The notes below the pieces were generated by a model. It was not told the origin of the DNA. It did no database searches and worked only from the letters and a program-made list of their open reading frames with translations. This document shows, piece after piece, positions 38,323-47,490 of a DNA stretch of 64,000 nucleotides. Origin of the DNA: DASQMT01 sp963839615 (lineage in GTDB: Bacteria > Actinomycetota > Thermoleophilia > Solirubrobacterales > Solirubrobacteraceae); assembly GCA_963839615.1 (NCBI GenBank), contig CAWIVY010000001.1, positions 310,001-374,000 on the forward strand, read 5' to 3'. Each line of letters opens with the position of its first letter. Positions within the stretch are counted from its first letter, which is position 1. A program made the translations under genes and the position numbers.

Positions 38323-39939
38323 ATGCTCTCACGCCGTCAGTTCCTGGTCCGGTCGGGCGCCGCCGGCGCAGTGGTGCTCGCGCCGCAGGCGCTGCTTCCG
38401 GATCTGGCAAGCGCGCGCAAGGCGCCGCTGCTGCGGTCGGGCAAGTTCGCCGAGGGCATCGCCTCCGGTGATCCCGCACCGCACGGCGTGACGCTGTGGA
38501 CGCGGGTCGCGGAACTGGAGCGCAAGGGCGCGGTCCGCCTCGAGGTGGCGCGCGACAAGGGGTTCCGGCGCGTGATCGCGTCAGAGCGGATCGGCACCGG
38601 CCCGGACCAGGGCGGCAGCGTCAAGGCGCGCGTCACCGGGCTACGCCCGTACGAGCAGTACTTCTACCGCTTCGAGACCAAGACGAGCCAGAGCGCGGTC
38701 GGCCGCTTCCGCACTGCGCCGCCGGCGGACTCCAATCAGCCGCTGACGTTCGCGTTCTTCTCGTGCCAGGACTGGACGCACGGCTTCTACAACGCGCACG
38801 ACGTCATGGCTGACGAGGACCTCGACTTCGTCGTCTGCCTCGGCGACTACATCTACGCCGAGACCTACCACACGCTCGCCGGCGGGACTGCGGTGCGCGA
38901 CGACACGATCGGCTCGCCCGGCTACGCCGACATCCCGCTGATGGCGACGACGCTCGAGCACTATCGCGAGAAGTACGCGCTCTACCGCGGCGACAAGTCG
39001 CTGCGCAAGGTGCACGCGAAGGCGCCGATGATCGTCGTCTGGGACGACCACGAGGTCCAGGACAACTATGCCGGCAAGGCGCCCGGCGGGGGACTTCCGC
39101 CCGAGCAGCTCTACAGCCCGGCGCGCCAGAGCGCCGGCTATCGCGCGTGGTTCGAGTCGATGCCGACGTACTCGGGGCGGCGCGACCGGATCTACCGGAG
39201 GCTGCGCTTCGGCAAGACGATGGACCTGATAATGCTCGACCAGCGCCGCTATCGCGGCGACCAGCCGTGCGGTGACGAGACGGTCCCGCCCTGCCCCGAG
39301 TTGCCGCAGCCGCGCGACCTCCTCGGCCGTAGGCAGATGGCCTGGGTCAAGCGCCAGCTCGAATCCTCGAAGGCCGCCTGGAAGGTGATCGGCAACGAGG
39401 TGATGATGATGCCGGCCAAGGTGACCGGTGGCGCCTATGCCGAGTACGACTCGTGGCACGGCTACCCGACCGAGCGCGAGGAGCTGCTGGGCCACGTCAA
39501 GAGCAAGAGGATCGACGACGTCGTCTTCATCACCGGTGACATCCACACGTTCATCGCAGGCGACGTGCGGACCCAGAACGGCGACGGCGAAACCGTCGCC
39601 CTGGAGTTCGTCGGCGGCGGCGTCACCTCGCAGAACTTCGGCGAGACCGACCTCCCGATCGGGGGCGGGCAGATCCTCAAGGGCAACGACGCCAATCCCA
39701 ACACCGACCAGGGGATCATCGACGCGCTCCGCGGGATCAATCCCTGGGTCGACCAGGCCGACTTCGACCACCACGGATTCGGGCTCGTCAAGGTGTCGCG
39801 CAAGGGCTTCGACGTGTCGCTCAAGCGCGTCTCGACGATCAAGTCCAAGTCGACGTCGACAGAGCCCGACGGCCCGTTCCGCTATCGGGTCGAGCGGGGC
39901 CAGAAGTCCGTCAAGGGAGTGAACGGCCCAGCTGCATAG
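38323..39939 (+). CDS. phoD: Tat-exported alkaline phosphatase D (PhoD) family
   Basis: ATG 38323 gives 538 residues with a twin-arginine signal (SRRQFLVRSGAAGAVVLAPQA). The PhoD N-terminal domain begins at GIASGDPAPHGVTLWTRV. The metallophosphatase core shows FFSCQDW, VVCLGDYIYAE, VVWDDHEVQDNYAG, WKVIGNEVMMM, VFITGDIHTFIAGDV and FVGGGVTSQNF, covering the metal ligands. It hydrolyses phosphomonoesters or diesters outside the cell, using Ca2+ and Fe3+ in known members. No Pho box was recognised upstream. Confidence 0.92.
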   Translation: MLSRRQFLVRSGAAGAVVLAPQALLPDLASARKAPLLRSGKFAEGIASGDPAPHGVTLWTRVAELERKGAVRLEVARDKGFRRVIASERIGTGPDQGGSVKARVTGLRPYEQYFYRFETKTSQSAVGRFRTAPPADSNQPLTFAFFSCQDWTHGFYNAHDVMADEDLDFVVCLGDYIYAETYHTLAGGTAVRDDTIGSPGYADIPLMATTLEHYREKYALYRGDKSLRKVHAKAPMIVVWDDHEVQDNYAGKAPGGGLPPEQLYSPARQSAGYRAWFESMPTYSGRRDRIYRRLRFGKTMDLIMLDQRRYRGDQPCGDETVPPCPELPQPRDLLGRRQMAWVKRQLESSKAAWKVIGNEVMMMPAKVTGGAYAEYDSWHGYPTEREELLGHVKSKRIDDVVFITGDIHTFIAGDVRTQNGDGETVALEFVGGGVTSQNFGETDLPIGGGQILKGNDANPNTDQGIIDALRGINPWVDQADFDHHGFGLVKVSRKGFDVSLKRVSTIKSKSTSTEPDGPFRYRVERGQKSVKGVNGPAA

Positions 39940-39942
39940 CGG

Positions 39943-40890
39943 TCAGAGCGCGATCTCCTGCGCCGCGACGCTCCCCTCCCCCCACGCCGCGTGCGCGGCG
40001 ATCGCGATCGCGAGGTCCTGGATCGCCAGGCCGGTGCTGTCGAACAACGTCACGGCGTCGGGGTCCGCGCGCCCGGGGGCGGAGCCTGCGAGCACGGCGC
40101 CGAGGTCGGTCACCGCGTCGCGGGTGATCGCGCCGGCCTGCACTGCGCCGGTCAGCTCGCCGCCGTGCGACGCCTGCTCCCACTCGTCGCAGAACAGCGC
40201 GCAGCGGCTGACCGCCTCGACGCTCGCCTCCGCCTTCCCGGGGCCGTCGGCGCCGAGCATGTTCAGGTGCAGGCCGGGCCGCAGGTCGCCGACCTCGACC
40301 ACCGGCTCGTGACCCGGGGTGACGCAGCAGACGACGTCGCACGCCAGCGCCGCGCGGCGCTCGCCGGCGCTCCAGCCGAGCTCGGCGGCGAGCGCCGCGG
40401 CCGCCTCCGGGCGCGGGTCGGCGCAGACGCCCGGCCCGTAGCCCGCGGCGGCCAGGCAGCGCGCGGCCCAGGCGCCGTGCAGCCCGCAGCCGATCACCCC
40501 GACCGACGCCGCGCCCGGGCGGGCGAGCGCCTGCGCCGCCACCGCCGCCACCGCGCCCGTCCGCAGCGCCGTGACCGCGCGCGCGTCGAGCAGCATGCGC
40601 GGCGCGCTGGTGGCGGCGTCCGAGAGGCAGACGACGCCCATCACGGTCGGCAGCCCGTGTGCCGCCGGGTTGCCGGGGAACGAGGAGATCCACTTGAGCA
40701 TCGCGAAGCCGCCGCCGAGCGCCGGCATCGCGCGGAAGTCCCCGTGCGGGGGCGCCTGCAGGTAGACCTTCGACGGCATCGTCCACTCGCCGGCGTGGTG
40801 GGCGGCGAACGCCGCGCGCACGTGCTCGATCGCCGCCGCCGGCGAGACGGCCGCGAGCACCGCGTCATGGCCGAGGACGGGGACTACCAC
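39943..40890 (-). CDS. Ornithine cyclodeaminase / mu-crystallin family enzyme
   Basis: GTG 40890 (VVPVLGHDAVLAAVSPAAAIE) gives 315 residues. Family blocks are MPSKVYLQAPPHGDFRAMPAL, MLKWISSFPGNPA, LLDARAVTALRTGAVAAVAAQAL and the Rossmann GVIGCGLHGAW. Relatives act as ornithine cyclodeaminase, alanine dehydrogenase or ketimine/ectoine-path enzymes with NAD(P); the substrate is not evident. Its GTG start overlaps the stop of the epsilon-like subunit gene by 7 bases (GTGGTAG), so the two are co-translated. Confidence 0.88.
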   Translation of the reverse strand: MVVPVLGHDAVLAAVSPAAAIEHVRAAFAAHHAGEWTMPSKVYLQAPPHGDFRAMPALGGGFAMLKWISSFPGNPAAHGLPTVMGVVCLSDAATSAPRMLLDARAVTALRTGAVAAVAAQALARPGAASVGVIGCGLHGAWAARCLAAAGYGPGVCADPRPEAAAALAAELGWSAGERRAALACDVVCCVTPGHEPVVEVGDLRPGLHLNMLGADGPGKAEASVEAVSRCALFCDEWEQASHGGELTGAVQAGAITRDAVTDLGAVLAGSAPGRADPDAVTLFDSTGLAIQDLAIAIAAHAAWGEGSVAAQEIAL

Positions 40891-41093
40891 GTGCCCCAGG
40901 GGGCGGGCGCGTCGAGCGGGTGCCCGACGGCCTCGAGCCGGGCAGCCCGCAGCCACGGCTCCGGGGCGGGATCCGGCGGCGCCGGCGGCGGCAGCGTGTC
41001 GCGCAGGAACTGCTCGACCGCGGCGATCACCGCCGCCGCCTCCTCAGGGGAGGCCGACGACCCTTCGAGTCGCAACCGCGGGCGCCGGTTCAC
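40884..41093 (-). CDS. Acyl-CoA carboxylase epsilon-subunit-like protein, 69 aa
   Basis: The GTG start at 41093 gives RPRLRLEGSSASPEEAAAVI, then AAVEQFLRD, a Pro-rich linker, WLRAARLEAVG and a terminal PWGTW. The pattern (short helix with PEEhAAhhA, linker, then WxxxxR and a final Trp) is that of actinobacterial AccE/PccE epsilon subunits, which stabilise the carboxylase complex. It is far from the alpha and beta genes and is coupled to an ornithine-cyclodeaminase-like gene. The call rests on a short pattern. Confidence 0.55.
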   Translation of the reverse strand: MNRRPRLRLEGSSASPEEAAAVIAAVEQFLRDTLPPPAPPDPAPEPWLRAARLEAVGHPLDAPAPWGTW

Positions 41094-41107
41094 GCCCGCA
41101 ACGCTAC

Positions 41108-41131
41108 CTAAAGAGGGGCTGGCACCGTTTA
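41108..41131 (-). repeat. Short dispersed repeat, copy 2
   Basis: Read on the minus strand it is TAAACGGTGCCAGCCCC, then TC, then TTTAG, identical to the copy at 29730-29753. It is a direct tandem neighbour (25-base period) of copy 3 and lies between the sulfite reductase stop and the epsilon-like gene. Confidence 0.75.
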
Positions 41132-41132
41132 C

Positions 41133-41157
41133 CTAAACGGGGGCTGGCACCGTTTAG
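41133..41157 (-). repeat. Short dispersed repeat, copy 3, at sulfite reductase stop
   Basis: Read on the minus strand it is CTAAACGGTGCCAGCCCC, then CG, then TTTAG. Its ends CTAAACGG and CCGTTTAG are perfect 8-base inverted repeats, so it can fold. As in copy 1, the first TAA is the stop codon of the gene before it (sulfite reductase, 41154-41156). Confidence 0.75.
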
Positions 41158-42966
41158 ACCGCGCACTCGCCTTCGCCGCGGATGACCTGGAACGGGACGT
41201 TGCGGTTCCAGTCGATGAAGTGGGTCATCGTCTCGAGCCCGAACTCGACCGGCAGCGCGAGGTCGCGGACCTTGTCCTCGAACACCTTCGTGCCGACGCG
41301 CTCGGCGTAGGCGTTGAAGACCTCGCCCTCGTAGCGCTCGTCCTCGTATGCGCGGATCCAGCGCTCGACGGCCTCCGGCACGCGCTTGGCCGGCAGGCGC
41401 ACCTTCAGGCGCGCCCCGTAGACGATCTCGCCGCCCTCGTAGTTGCCGCCGATGTGCGCCACGTAGGCCGGGATCGTGTGCTCGCCGACCTTGATCGACG
41501 CGCCGTAGAACCCGATGTTGCCGATGTGGTGCTGGCTGCAGCCGTTCGGGCAGCCCGACATCTTGATGTGGATGCGGCGCGTCAGCGGGTCGGTGATCCC
41601 CATCGACTCGATCCGCTCCTGGACGGCGCGGTTGAGCCCCATCGAGCTCGTGATGCCGAGCTTGCAGGAGTCGGTGCCGGGGCAGGAGACGACGTCGTTG
41701 ACCTGGTCGGCGCCCGCGTCGCCGAGGCCGAGCTCGACGAGCCGGCGCCAGACGTCGTAGACGGCCTCGTCGCGCACCCAGCGCAGCACGATGTTCTGGT
41801 GCACGGTCGTGCGCGCGTAGCCGCCGCAGTAGTCGCGCATGATCGTGGCGAGGCCGCGGAACTGCTCGGGCGTCAGATCGCCGCGGACGACCTTGACCTG
41901 GACGGCGGAGAAGCCCTGCTGGCGCTGCTGCTCGACGTTGGCGGCGTGGAAGCGCTCGAACTCCGTGCCGTCGCCGTTCGGCGATCCGGTGGAGAGCAGC
42001 GGCGCGGGCGCGTTGGCCTCCTCGTCGTGGACGAACAGGCGGTGGTCGATCGAGAAGTCGCGCTCGGCGACCCAGTCGCCCTGCAGCTCCTCGTCGACGA
42101 GCTCGCGCATGGCCTCGATGCCGATCTTGTCGACGAGCACCTTGAGGCGGGCGCGCGCGCGGTTGGGCGCGCAGCCAGTCCTGGCGGTCGAAGATGCGGA
42201 GCACGGCCTCGGCCCACTTGAGGTACTCGCCGTCCTCGGCGGTGACGAAGTCCACGAGCGTGGGCGCGACGCGCGGCATGATCGACGTGCCGCCGCCGAC
42301 GCGGATCTCGAAGCCGCGCACACCGTCGCGCTCGCGCGCGATGAACGCGATGTCGTGGATCCCGGTCAGGGCGCGGTCGGTGTCGGAGCCGGTGAACGCC
42401 GTCTTGACCTTGCGCGGCATCAGCTGCGTCGTCGGGTGGCGCACGAAGTAGCGCACGTAGGCGCCGACGTAGGGCGTCGGGTCCCAGAGCTCGTCGTGGC
42501 AGACCCCGGCCCACGGGTCGGCGGTGACGTTGCGCACCGTGTTGCCGCAGCCCTCGCGGCTGGAGAGGCCGACGTCGGAGATCTCCCGGATCACCGCGGC
42601 CGCGTCGCGCAGCGGCACGTGATGCATCTGGATGTTCTGCCGCGTCGTGATGTGGCCCTTCTTAAGCGGCGTGTAGCGCTCGACGACCGCGGCGAAGGCA
42701 TCCATCTGCTCAGGCGAGACTCCGCCCCACGGCAGCTTCACGCGGATCATCTGCACGTCGGCCTGGCGCTGGCCGTAGACGCCCTGCTTGAGCCGGAAGC
42801 CGATGAACTCGTTCTCCTCCGTCTCGCCCGCGAGGTACTTCTCGGCCTCGTTGTCGAAGTCGTCGAATTCGCGCCGGAGGATCGGGATCACGTGCCCCGG
42901 GACGTCCTCGCGGACCTCCGGGTTCTCGATCGATCCCTTGCGGCCGTGGGTGGTCGAAGGCTCCAT
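41154..42966 (-). pseudogene. sir: Ferredoxin-dependent sulfite (or nitrite) reductase with +1 frameshift
   Basis: ATG 42966 (MEPSTTHGRKGSIENPEVRED) begins a normal siroheme reductase N-terminal half (GGVSPEQMDAFAAVVERYT, ITTRQNIQMHHVPL, GCGNTVRNVTADPWAG) as far as FDRQDWLR. The rest (NRARARLKVLVDKIGIEAMR onward) lies in another frame to the TAA at 41154. One extra C in the run at 42165-42167 accounts for this. The second half carries the [4Fe-4S]/siroheme cysteines (CPGTDSCKLG; SGCPNGCSQHH). Intact length is about 603 residues. It reduces sulfite to sulfide with ferredoxin; divergence from cysH supports sulfite over nitrite. Confidence 0.8.
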
Positions 42967-43000
42967 GCGATCACAAGGTACCACGTAAACCATGAACTCT

Positions 43001-43029
43001 GATCGGGTTTTATATCTCGAATCCCGATC
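43001..43029. promoter_or_regulatory. Inverted repeat in the divergent sir/cysH promoter
   Basis: GATCGGG (43001-43007) and CCCGATC (43023-43029) form an inverted repeat with a 15-base A/T-rich centre (TTTTATATCTCGAAT). It lies in the 85-base gap between sir (start 42966) and cysH (start 43052), the most A/T-rich stretch nearby. This is a candidate operator for a sulfur- or redox-responsive regulator; no regulator gene adjoins. Confidence 0.5.
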
Positions 43030-43051
43030 GGACTTGATACCTTTTGGTCCG

Positions 43052-43675
43052 ATGGTGCTTTCCCGCCCTGAAACGGTGATTCTCGAAGCGGTCGAGCGGT
43101 TCGAGGAGGCAGGCCTGGCGCTTGCCGCCTCGTGGCAGAAGGAGACCGCCGTGCTCGTCGACCTGGTGCGCCGTCACGCACCGGCCGCGCGCATCTTCAC
43201 GCTCGACACCGGCGTGCTGTTCGAGCAGACCTACGCCACCTGGCGCGCGGTCGAGGAGCGCTACGGGATCACGGTCGAGTCCTATCGCGGCGACTGGGTG
43301 CACGGGCTCTGGGCGACCGACCCCGACCGCTGCTGCTTCCTGCGCAAGGTCGAGCCGCTCGAGCGCGCGCTCGTCGACGCCGACTGCTGGATCTCCGGCG
43401 TGCGCCGCGACCAGTCGCCCGATCGCGCGGACACGGAGGAGATCGAGTGGGACGAGCGCCACGGCCTCTGGAAGGCGAACCCGCTGGCGACGTGGTCCGA
43501 GGAGGAGGTCTGGGACTACATCGCGCTCCACGACCTCCCCTACAACCCGCTGCATGACCAGGGGTACTCGTCGATCGGCTGCACCCACTGCACGCTCCCC
43601 GGCGCCGGGCGCGAGGGCCGCTGGTCGGGCCTCGAGAAGAGCGAGTGCGGGATGCACGCACCCGTCTCGGGCTGA
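43052..43675 (+). CDS. cysH: Adenylyl-sulfate (APS) reductase, CysH family with iron-sulfur cysteines
   Basis: ATG 43052 gives 207 residues; an upstream in-frame ATG at 42992 lies inside the promoter repeat. The four [4Fe-4S] cysteines of APS-type reductases are present as C94-C95 (DRCCFLRKVEPL) and C177-x2-C180 (SIGCTHCT). The catalytic cysteine is C199 in KSECGMH. These cysteines point to APS, not PAPS, as substrate, giving sulfite and AMP with thioredoxin. Sulfite would go to the divergent reductase. Followed after 9 bases by cysC. Confidence 0.9.
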   Translation: MVLSRPETVILEAVERFEEAGLALAASWQKETAVLVDLVRRHAPAARIFTLDTGVLFEQTYATWRAVEERYGITVESYRGDWVHGLWATDPDRCCFLRKVEPLERALVDADCWISGVRRDQSPDRADTEEIEWDERHGLWKANPLATWSEEEVWDYIALHDLPYNPLHDQGYSSIGCTHCTLPGAGREGRWSGLEKSECGMHAPVSG

Positions 43676-43684
43676 TCCGTCGCT

Positions 43685-44281
43685 ATGGTCGGGGCCGTGA
43701 AGTCCTCCGATACCCGCTGGCACGAGGGCGCCGTCAACGCGCAGGATCGCGCGGCCGCGCTCGGCTTCACGGGCGCCACCGTCTGGCTGACCGGCCTGCC
43801 GGCGTCCGGCAAGTCGACGCTGGCGGTCGAGGTCGAGGCGCTGCTGATCGGCGCCGGCCGGCCGGCGCTGCGGCTCGACGGCGACAACCTCCGCCACGGG
43901 CTCAACGGCGACCTCGGGTTCAGCGCGGCCGACCGCGCGGAGAACGTCCGCCGCACCGCACACGCCGCGGCGCTGCTGGCCGAGGCCGGCGTCGTCGCAC
44001 TGGTCGCGCTCGTCTCGCCGTACGCCGCCGACCGCGCCGCCGCGCGCGCGATCCACGAGGCTGCGGGCGTTCCGTTCCTGGAGGTCTGGGTCTCGACGCC
44101 GCTGGACGTCTGCGAGAAGCGCGACCCCAAGGGGCTCTATGCCCGCGCGCGCGCCGGCGACCTGCCCGGCCTGACCGGGGTCGGCGACGTCTACGAGGAG
44201 CCCGAGGCGCCCGAGTTGTCGGTCGCCGGCGACGAGCCGATCCCCGCCGCGGCGGCGCGCGTGCTCGTCGCGCTCGCCTAG
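43685..44281 (+). CDS. cysC: Adenylyl-sulfate kinase
   Basis: This 198-residue kinase has a P-loop GLPASGKST at residues 37-45, LRLDGDNLRHGLNGDLGFS, RAENVRRTAHAAALLAEAG and VWVSTPLDVCEKRDPKGLYARA, all standard for APS kinase. It converts APS and ATP to PAPS. Since the neighbouring reductase looks APS-specific, PAPS here is more likely meant for sulfotransferases. ATP sulfurylase is not in the window. GTG 43697 is an alternative start. The 3' end overlaps the convergent aminotransferase by 4 bases. Confidence 0.92.
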   Translation: MVGAVKSSDTRWHEGAVNAQDRAAALGFTGATVWLTGLPASGKSTLAVEVEALLIGAGRPALRLDGDNLRHGLNGDLGFSAADRAENVRRTAHAAALLAEAGVVALVALVSPYAADRAAARAIHEAAGVPFLEVWVSTPLDVCEKRDPKGLYARARAGDLPGLTGVGDVYEEPEAPELSVAGDEPIPAAAARVLVALA

Positions 44282-45482
44282 GTCCAGGCGGCGCGCAGCC
44301 GGCGCAGGCCCTCGGCGATCTCCTCCGGCGGATGCGTCGTGAAGGAGAGCCGCAGCGTGGCGGTGTCGGGCGGACCGGCGAAGAACGGGAAGCCGGGCAC
44401 GAACGCGACGTCGTGGTCGAGCGCGCGCTCGAGCAGCGCGGCGGCGTCCCAGCCGTCGGGCAGCCGCGCCCAGACGAACATGCCGCCGTCGGGGCGGTTG
44501 TGCGTCGATCCCGGCGGCAGCGCATCGGCGAGCCCGGCCAGCAGCGCATCGCGGCGCGCGCCATAGGCACGCCGGAGGCCACCGACGCGCTCGTCGAGGT
44601 CGACGGCCGCCAGCCAGCGCGCCGCTGCGGCCTGATCGACCGTGGAGGAGTGCAGATCCGCTGCCTGCTTGGCGATCGTCAGCGGGCGGCGCAGCGGCGC
44701 GGGCGCCCGGACCCAGCCGATCCGCAACCCGGGGGCCGCGATCTTCGACAGCGTCGAGAGCGACAGCACCCGGTCGTCGAGCGCGGCCAGCGCCGGCAGT
44801 CCCTCGCCGCGGTAGCGCAGCTCGCCGTACGGGTCGTCCTCCAGCAGCCAGAAGCCGGCCCGCCGCGCGATCTCGACGAGCGCCTCGCGGCGGTCGAGCG
44901 GAAGCGTGCGCCCGGTCGGGTTCTGGAACGTCGGGATCGTGTAGAGCAGCCGCGCACCGTGACGCGCGGCCAGCGTTGCGGCCGCCTCGGGGTCGAGGCC
45001 GTCGTCGTCGCATGGCACCGGCACGACGGTCGCGCCGGCGAGCTGGAAGGCCTGCAGCGCGGCCAGGTAGGAGGGCTCCTCGACGAGCACGATGTCGCCC
45101 GGCTCCAGCAGCACGGTGGCGATCAGCGTCAGCGCCTGCTGCGAGCCGCTCGTGATCAGCAGCGCCTCCGCGGTGGTCGGCAGCCCGCGCGCCGTCAGCC
45201 GCGCCGCGACCTGGGCCCGCAGCGCCGGGTCGCCCTCGGTGGTCGAGTACTGCAGCGAGCGCCCGGCGGTCGCGTCGGCGAGCGCGGCCGCGAACGCGGC
45301 GCGCAGCCCCGCCGCGTCGAACAGCTCGGGCGCTGGCAGTCCGCCGGCGAACGAGATCACCCAGGCCGCTCGGTCAGCGCGAGGATCTCGCGTACCGGCG
45401 ACGAACGGACCCCGCGCAGGCGGGCCGCGAGCGGCGGCGAGGGCGGGTCGTCGACGCGGTCGTCGGGAGCACGCGCGGTCAC
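44278..45482 (-). pseudogene. PLP-dependent aminotransferase (LysN/2-aminoadipate type) with -1 frameshift
   Basis: GTG 45482 starts TARAPDDRVDDPPSPPLAAR, continues through SSPVREILALTERPG and then meets TGA. The rest resumes in another frame as VISFAGGLPAPELFDAAGLR. Restoring one base in the run at 45360-45362 gives ERPGVISFAGGLP, the usual family junction. The body has QYSTTEGDPALRAQVAARL, PTFQNPTGRTLPLDRR, LEDDPYGELRY and the PLP lysine in SLSTLSKIAAPGLRIGW. Intact length is about 400 residues. The substrate is probably an aromatic or aminoadipate-type amino acid. Confidence 0.8.
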
Positions 45483-45495
45483 GCTGCGAGCCTAG

Positions 45496-45514
45496 CGGCG
45501 CGCGGGGCGCGCCG
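45496..45514. terminator. Stem-loop downstream of LVIVD gene
   Basis: CGGCGCGC, GGG, and GCGCGCCG form a perfect 8-bp stem with a 3-base loop. It lies between the LVIVD-repeat gene stop (45537) and the aminotransferase start (45482) on the same strand. No T-tract follows, so termination is suggested only by position. Confidence 0.4.
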
Positions 45515-45536
45515 GGCGCCGGAGCGCGCGCCGTCC

Positions 45537-46892
45537 CTACAGCCCGGCGGGCAGCCGGCAGGCGTAGCCCCAGCGGTGGCTCGGCGTTCCCCAGGCGGCC
45601 CGTGAGCCGAGCTCGGCCAGGCTCGTGGGCTTGCTGCGCTGCTTCATCCCGGTGGCGGGCCGCTCGATGTGCAGCACGTCGATGCCGGAGGTCGTGTCGA
45701 GCCCGTAGACGATCTCGCGCTGGGGATCGGCCGGCGCGAAGTACGCGCCCCAGAACGTGCCCTGGCTGTAGTGGTAGCCGACCTGCTTGATGTCGCGCGG
45801 GTTGGAGATGTCGAGGAAGCGGACGCCCTGGTCGTACCAGCCCTGGGCGATCAGGCCGCGGTCCTCCTCGAACCAGTGCGCCGAGCAGTTGCCCGTGGCG
45901 GGTGAGCGGCCGGTCGCGTTCGCGAGCTCGTTCAGCTCGGTCGTCCAGAGGTCGACCAGCACGAGCTTGATCGAGCCGTCCGCGTTGCGCTGACCGGTGA
46001 TGCGCCACGTCTGCAGCGAGCCCTGGCCCTCGCAGGTCGGCTTCGCGTAGTCCTCCTCGGTGATCGCGAGCACGTTGCCCATCCCGGCGCGCGTAGCCGC
46101 GCTCACCTGACCGGTGGAGGACATGTTGATCGACGTGCGCTGCATGTTGTGATGGAGGAAGTCGAGCGGGCCGGAGCCGTCGTCGCCCGGCAGGCCGCCG
46201 CCGGTGTTGACGATGCTCGGGTCCGAGCGGTAGCGCAGCTTCGGCGCCCGCGGGTAGGTCGTGTTGTAGCCGAACGTCCCGTCCTCGCCCGTGACCCAGG
46301 CGATCCCGGACGGGTCGACCTGTACGTCGTGCGTGAAGCCCTTCCCCGGGAGCGGCACCACGGCCACCTTGCGCGGGTTGTCGAGGTCGCGGATGTCGTA
46401 GACGGCCAGGCCCTCGCTGGTGCCTGTCGTGTAGAGGTACTTGCAGCCCTGGATGCAGTTGGCGATGTGGCCGTTGTCCGTGTTGTCCTGGCCGATCAGC
46501 GGCACGTTGGTCGGCAGCGCCGTGCGGATGCTCGGGTTGCTCGGGTCCGCGACGTCGATCAGGTAGATCATGCCGACGCCCGAGAAGGACGGATCGTTCG
46601 TGATCACGACGGTGTTGCGGCCGACGTCCACGTCCTCGTTCTCGAAGTGCGGCAGTGCGAGCTGGGACAGCTTGCGCGGCACCGCCGGCACGGAGACGTC
46701 ATAGATCTGGAGGCCCGTCGCGGAGGTGACGTACATCGTCTCGCCGTCGGGCGAGAAGCGCGCGCCGATCGCGCCCGCGGAGTCGGGCACCTTGCCCAGC
46801 AGCCTGACGTTGTCGGACTCCAGAGCGGCGCTCGCCGGAGCGGCGAGGATGAGAGTGAGGATCCCGGCGAGGGTGGCGATCGCGCGATGCAT
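45537..46892 (-). CDS. Secreted LVIVD-repeat beta-propeller protein
   Basis: ATG 46892 gives 451 residues with a signal peptide (MHRAIATLAGILTLILAAPASA). Repeated blades contain the LVIVD-like pattern (ATGLQIYDVSVPAVPRKLSQL, MIYLIDVADPSNPSIRTAL, GLAVYDIRDLDNPRKVAVV, VRFLDISNPRDIKQVGYHY). A Cys pair lies in NCIQGCKYL and another near YACRLP. Such proteins are extracellular and of unknown role. The longer open frame upstream overlaps the FMN reductase and is not used. Confidence 0.85.
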   Translation of the reverse strand: MHRAIATLAGILTLILAAPASAALESDNVRLLGKVPDSAGAIGARFSPDGETMYVTSATGLQIYDVSVPAVPRKLSQLALPHFENEDVDVGRNTVVITNDPSFSGVGMIYLIDVADPSNPSIRTALPTNVPLIGQDNTDNGHIANCIQGCKYLYTTGTSEGLAVYDIRDLDNPRKVAVVPLPGKGFTHDVQVDPSGIAWVTGEDGTFGYNTTYPRAPKLRYRSDPSIVNTGGGLPGDDGSGPLDFLHHNMQRTSINMSSTGQVSAATRAGMGNVLAITEEDYAKPTCEGQGSLQTWRITGQRNADGSIKLVLVDLWTTELNELANATGRSPATGNCSAHWFEEDRGLIAQGWYDQGVRFLDISNPRDIKQVGYHYSQGTFWGAYFAPADPQREIVYGLDTTSGIDVLHIERPATGMKQRSKPTSLAELGSRAAWGTPSHRWGYACRLPAGL

Positions 46893-46929
46893 GAAAGCCC
46901 CAACGCCGGGAGCCCTCGAAACTTGCGGT

Positions 46930-47490
46930 TCAGGCCAGCGCGGGCACTGCCCGGACCTCTCCCTGCAGCTCGGCGAGCAGGTCGGCCATGACGAGCTCGA
47001 GGTCGGGATCGGCGAGCCGTCCCTCCGCGGTGAAGGCGTCTCCCGCCAGGCCAACCGGCAGCTCGCGGTCGACCACCCTGGCGCCGATCGCGGAGAGCAC
47101 CTTGCGCAGCTCCGCCTGCGCCCAGACCGCGCCGAAAAGGCCGGTGCTGGCCCCCACCACGGCGACCGGCTTGCCGCGCAGCGGGCTCTCCGCGAGCGGG
47201 CGCGAGAGCCAGTCCAGCGCGTTCTTCAGCGTGCCGGGGATCGAGTGGTTGTACTCGGGCGTGGCGAACAGGACCACGTCGGCGCCCGCGACCGCATCGG
47301 CAAGCGAGCGCAGGCTCTCCGGCCGCGACTCCGGGCCGAAGTCGTCGTCCGCGTCGTACGGGGGCACTGCCTTGAGGTCCTCCCACAGCTCGAGCTCGGC
47401 TCCGGGCGGCAGCAGCGCGGCGGCCGCCCGGAGGAGCGCGGCGTTGTGGGAGTCGCGGCGCAGGCTGCCCGAGATTCCCAGAACGCGCAT
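46930..47490 (-). CDS. NADPH-dependent FMN reductase family protein
   Basis: This 186-residue flavodoxin-like protein has the FMN-phosphate loop GISGSLRRDSHNAALLRA and FATPEYNHSIPGTLKNALDWLSR, diagnostic of FMN_red proteins. It reduces FMN, quinones or other acceptors with NAD(P)H. Its ATG overlaps the stop of the YceI gene by one base (TAATG), so the two form one unit under the triple-palindrome promoter. Confidence 0.9.
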   Translation of the reverse strand: MRVLGISGSLRRDSHNAALLRAAAALLPPGAELELWEDLKAVPPYDADDDFGPESRPESLRSLADAVAGADVVLFATPEYNHSIPGTLKNALDWLSRPLAESPLRGKPVAVVGASTGLFGAVWAQAELRKVLSAIGARVVDRELPVGLAGDAFTAEGRLADPDLELVMADLLAELQGEVRAVPALA

